Of a DNA stretch of 64,000 nt, positions 62,226-64,000 are shown one piece after another. Each line of letters starts with the position of its first letter. The stretch's first letter is position 1. The stretch is from positions 124,001 to 188,000 of the forward strand of contig NZ_FMCX01000001.1 of NCBI RefSeq assembly GCF_900091555.1, in the 5' to 3' direction. The DNA is from Micromonospora mirobrigensis. Lineage in GTDB: Bacteria; Actinomycetota; Actinomycetes; Mycobacteriales; Micromonosporaceae. Position numbers and translations under genes: made by a program. The notes beneath the pieces are model-generated. The model was given only the letters and a program-made list of their open reading frames with translations. It made no database searches and had not been told where the DNA came from.

Positions 62226-62864
62226 GTGCGTCAGCCGACCTGGACCGTGGTGGTGCCGGTGAAGCGCCTCGACGGGGCGAAGAGCCGGCTGCGGGGCGCG
62301 CTGCCGGTCGTACCCCACGAGGGCCTGGCGCTGGCCCTGGCGGCCGACACGGTCCGCGCGGTCCGGGCCTGTCCCGCGGTCGCCGAGGTGCTGGTGGTCA
62401 CCGGTGACGACCGGGTCGCGGCGGAGCTGGCGGCGCTGGGGGCCCGGGTGGCGCCCGAGCCGCCGGGCGGCGGGTTGAACGCCGCCTTCCGGCACGGCGC
62501 GTCCGTCGCCGCCGGCGGGCGGTGGGTGGCCGGCCTGACCGCCGACCTGCCGGCGCTGCGCCCGGCCGAGCTGGCGCAGGCGCTCACCGCCGCCCAGGAC
62601 GGGCCGACCGGGGTACGCCGGTTCGTGGCCGACGCCCCGGGCACCGGCACCGTGCTGCTGGCCGCACCGCCCGGCGTACCCCTGGAGCCGCGCTTCGGGG
62701 TCGGCTCGGCGGCGGCGCACGCGGCCGGCGGGGCGCTACCGCTGGCCGGCGCCTGGCCGACGCTGCGCCGCGACGTGGACACCGCCGCCGACCTGGCCGC
62801 CGCCGCCCGGCTCGGGCTCGGCCCGGCCACCGCCGCGCTGCTCGACGCCGCCCCCGCCGGCTGA
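62226..62864 (+). CDS. cofC: Phosphoenolpyruvate (2-phospholactate) guanylyltransferase CofC/FbiD
   Basis: A 212-residue nucleotidyltransferase of coenzyme F420 synthesis that joins GTP to phosphoenolpyruvate or 2-phospholactate. Motifs: VVVPVKRLDGAKSRLRGAL, VTGDDRVAAELAALGA, GGGLNAAFRHGA, GLTADLPALRPAEL and the C-terminal LRRDVDTAADLAAAARLGLG. In actinobacteria the gene (also called fbiD) lies beside gpsA-type genes as here. GTG 62226 follows the -10-like CAGGAT (62212-62217) by eight bases, so a leaderless mRNA is possible. Confidence 0.92.
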   Translation: MRQPTWTVVVPVKRLDGAKSRLRGALPVVPHEGLALALAADTVRAVRACPAVAEVLVVTGDDRVAAELAALGARVAPEPPGGGLNAAFRHGASVAAGGRWVAGLTADLPALRPAELAQALTAAQDGPTGVRRFVADAPGTGTVLLAAPPGVPLEPRFGVGSAAAHAAGGALPLAGAWPTLRRDVDTAADLAAAARLGLGPATAALLDAAPAG

Positions 62865-62893
62865 GCGCACCGGCCGCCGCGGCCCACCGGTGT

Positions 62894-62899
62894 ACGGTG
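62894..62899 (+). promoter_or_regulatory. -10 element of the small cold-shock-like gene
   Basis: TACGGT lies six bases before ATG 62905 (transcription would start at or next to the ATG), favouring this ATG over the GTG 15 bases upstream, which overlaps the -10 region. Confidence 0.5.
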
Positions 62900-62904
62900 C
62901 TGGC

Positions 62905-63102
62905 ATGCAGGGCACCGTGGCGACCTACGACGCGCAGACCCGCAGCGGCCTGCTCCTCCTCGACGACGGCACCGAGCTGCCGTTCCCCGCCCGGGCCTTC
63001 GACGCCTCCGGCCTGCGGCTGCTCCGCCTCGGCCAGCGGGTCCGGGTGGACGTCGACGCCCAGGGCGAGGTGGTCCGGGTCACCCTGCCGACGATGGCAT
63101 GA
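62905..63102 (+). CDS. Small cold-shock-domain-like protein
   Basis: A 65-residue all-beta protein (QGTVATYDAQTRSGLLLLDD, ELPFPARAFDASGLRLL, GQRVRVDVDAQGEVVRVTLP) with the length and strand order of a cold-shock/OB fold. The aromatic RNA-binding motifs of classical Csp proteins are largely absent (only Tyr8 and Phe32 or nearby), so nucleic-acid binding is uncertain. It sits between cofC and ppk on the same strand; I recall a similar small gene next to ppk in relatives. Confidence 0.78.
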   Translation: MQGTVATYDAQTRSGLLLLDDGTELPFPARAFDASGLRLLRLGQRVRVDVDAQGEVVRVTLPTMA

Positions 63103-63112
63103 TCCCGGCCAA

Positions 63113-63134
63113 GTTCATTTTGCGTTAACCCGGA
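63113..63134 (+). promoter_or_regulatory. Candidate PHO box of ppk
   Basis: GTTCATT-TTGC-GTTAACC forms two 11-bp direct-repeat units as in the Streptomyces PhoP consensus (GTTCACC repeated every 11 bp, from memory). It lies just upstream of a -10 element GATTAT (63141-63146), where a -35 would be, fitting PhoP activation of ppk in phosphate starvation. Confidence 0.6.
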
Positions 63135-63140
63135 TCGGGT

Positions 63141-63146
63141 GATTAT
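63141..63146 (+). promoter_or_regulatory. -10 element of ppk, probable leaderless mRNA
   Basis: GATTAT ends six bases before the GTG at 63153, so transcription should begin at or within a base of the start codon. No Shine-Dalgarno sequence is present. Confidence 0.5.
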
Positions 63147-63152
63147 GGGCTG

Positions 63153-64000
63153 GTGAGCACCCCTCGCAAGGAACCCGCCAGCCAGCCGTCCGCCACCGAC
63201 CGACCGCAGCCCCCGCAGTCCCGCAACGGCGCCCGCCGCCGCGGCGCCGGCGGCCGGTTCAGCCGCCCGCCGCACCCGGCGGCCTCCGCCGAGCCGGCCG
63301 GCGCACCGCCCGCGAGCGTCGCCGGCCCGGCCGGTCCGGACGGGGCCGCCGACTCGGCCGGCCTGGAAGAGGTCCTCGACCCGGCCGTGCCGACCGAGGC
63401 GCGACCGGCCGCCGACCCGCTGCCCGCCGACCGGTTCCTCAACCGCGAGCTGTCCTGGCTCGACTTCAACGCCCGGGTGCTGGCGCTGGCCGAGGACCCG
63501 CGCACGCCACTGCTGGAGCGGGCGAAGTTCCTGGCCATCTTCGCCAGCAACCTCGACGAGTTCTACATGGTCCGGGTGGCCGGGCTGAAGCGCCGGCTCT
63601 CCGCCGGGCTGCCGGTGCGCGGCGGCGACCGGATGCCGCTGCGCAACCAGCTGGAGCTGATCTCCGAGAAGGCCGCCGACCTGGTCACCCGGCACGCCAG
63701 CTGCTTCGTCGACGACGTGCTGCCCAAGCTCGCCGCCGAGGACATCCGGATCGTCCGCTGGGCCGAGCTGGACGCCGCCGAGCGGGAACGGCTGCGCACC
63801 TACTTCCGGGAACACATCTTCCCGGTGCTCACCCCGCTGGCCGTGGACCCGGCGCACCCGTTCCCGTACATCTCCGGGCGGTCGCTGAACCTGGCGGTGG
63901 CGGTCCGCGACCCGGGCGGTGGCTCGGAGCTGTTCGCCCGGGTGAAGGTGCCCAACAACGTTCCCCGGTTCGTCCGGGTGGACCGGGAGCAGGCCGGGGT
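63153..64000 (+). CDS. ppk: Polyphosphate kinase PPK1, 3' end outside window
   Basis: The first 282 codons of polyphosphate kinase, which makes polyphosphate from ATP. GTG 63153 starts a ~93-residue disordered Pro/Ala/Arg-rich extension. The PPK N domain then begins with [40 protein letters not shown] and [20 protein letters not shown]. The catalytic His residues lie beyond the right edge. The long N-terminus is unusual for PPK1 but common in actinobacteria. A candidate PHO box and -10 element precede the start. Confidence 0.93.
   Translation, partial: MSTPRKEPASQPSATDRPQPPQSRNGARRRGAGGRFSRPPHPAASAEPAGAPPASVAGPAGPDGAADSAGLEEVLDPAVPTEARPAADPLPADRFLNRELSWLDFNARVLALAEDPRTPLLERAKFLAIFASNLDEFYMVRVAGLKRRLSAGLPVRGGDRMPLRNQLELISEKAADLVTRHASCFVDDVLPKLAAEDIRIVRWAELDAAERERLRTYFREHIFPVLTPLAVDPAHPFPYISGRSLNLAVAVRDPGGGSELFARVKVPNNVPRFVRVDREQAG

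Noticed and set aside
62890..62904. GTG start for the cold-shock-like protein
   Set aside because: The GTG overlaps the TACGGT -10 element; the ATG at 62905 fits the fold and a leaderless transcript.

Overview
The window is chromosomal DNA from a high-GC actinobacterium, most likely Micromonospora or another genus of Micromonosporaceae. Four things point there: very high GC with G/C third positions, frequent GTG starts, the conserved actinobacterial gene order (rpsP-khpA, ffh, glnD-glnB-amt, ftsY, smc, mutM-rnc-plsX-rpmF-DUF177, sepIVA, coaD-rsmD, recG, rpmB, thiL, ddl, gpsA, cofC, ppk), and zinc-type bL28 and bL32 proteins. I see no rRNA, tRNA, CRISPR array, integrase, transposase or phage module. 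It is a core-genome segment with accessory genes between housekeeping blocks.

Layout. 1-7.3 kb: khpA (cut by the edge), rpsP, a DUF402 protein, proS, a TetR regulator, an amidohydrolase, a Uma2 nuclease-like protein and ffh. 7.4-11.5 kb: a NarL-type two-component system, then a membrane acyltransferase with an SGNH domain, followed by a duplicated remnant of its own C-terminus. 11.6-18.1 kb: glnD-glnB-amt behind a candidate GlnR operator, a phosphotransferase and ftsY. 18.2-23.3 kb: a PhoD-like phosphatase, a MarR regulator beside a DHA2 exporter whose promoter carries twin 15-bp palindromes, a UspA protein and a DinB protein. 23.3-28.2 kb: a HAD hydrolase, smc and a small coiled-coil protein. 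28.5-34.9 kb: an envelope set comprising a CAP-domain protein with a Trp-rich cytoplasmic tail, a GH114-like lipoprotein, an MFS porter and an MMPL protein.

35-48 kb: mutM, rnc, plsX, rpmF, DUF177, a small membrane protein, sepIVA, coaD, rsmD, an LPLTG surface protein, recG, a DAK2 kinase, an epimerase-like protein and rpmB. 48-54 kb: a GNAT enzyme, a secreted five-repeat tachylectin-like protein divergent from an ArsR-type regulator, thiL, a stand-alone RAM protein, DUF3515 and ddl. 54-58 kb: an accessory set with a TPR-AAA ATPase, a 71-codon gene and an XRE/DUF397 pair. 58-64 kb: a ROK protein, a PrmC-related methyltransferase with a candidate uORF leader, a trans-sulfuration-type PLP enzyme, gpsA, a plsC-type acyltransferase, cofC/fbiD, a cold-shock-like protein and the start of ppk with a candidate PHO box.

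The most unusual material is non-coding. Two 50-bp palindromes 16 kb apart share their outer arms and differ by paired inner changes. Two 59-bp GGGGCCCC elements begin directly after stop codons. A plus-strand terminator has no gene in front of it, and a 31-codon uORF is bracketed by complementary sequences. None of these was checked against a database.
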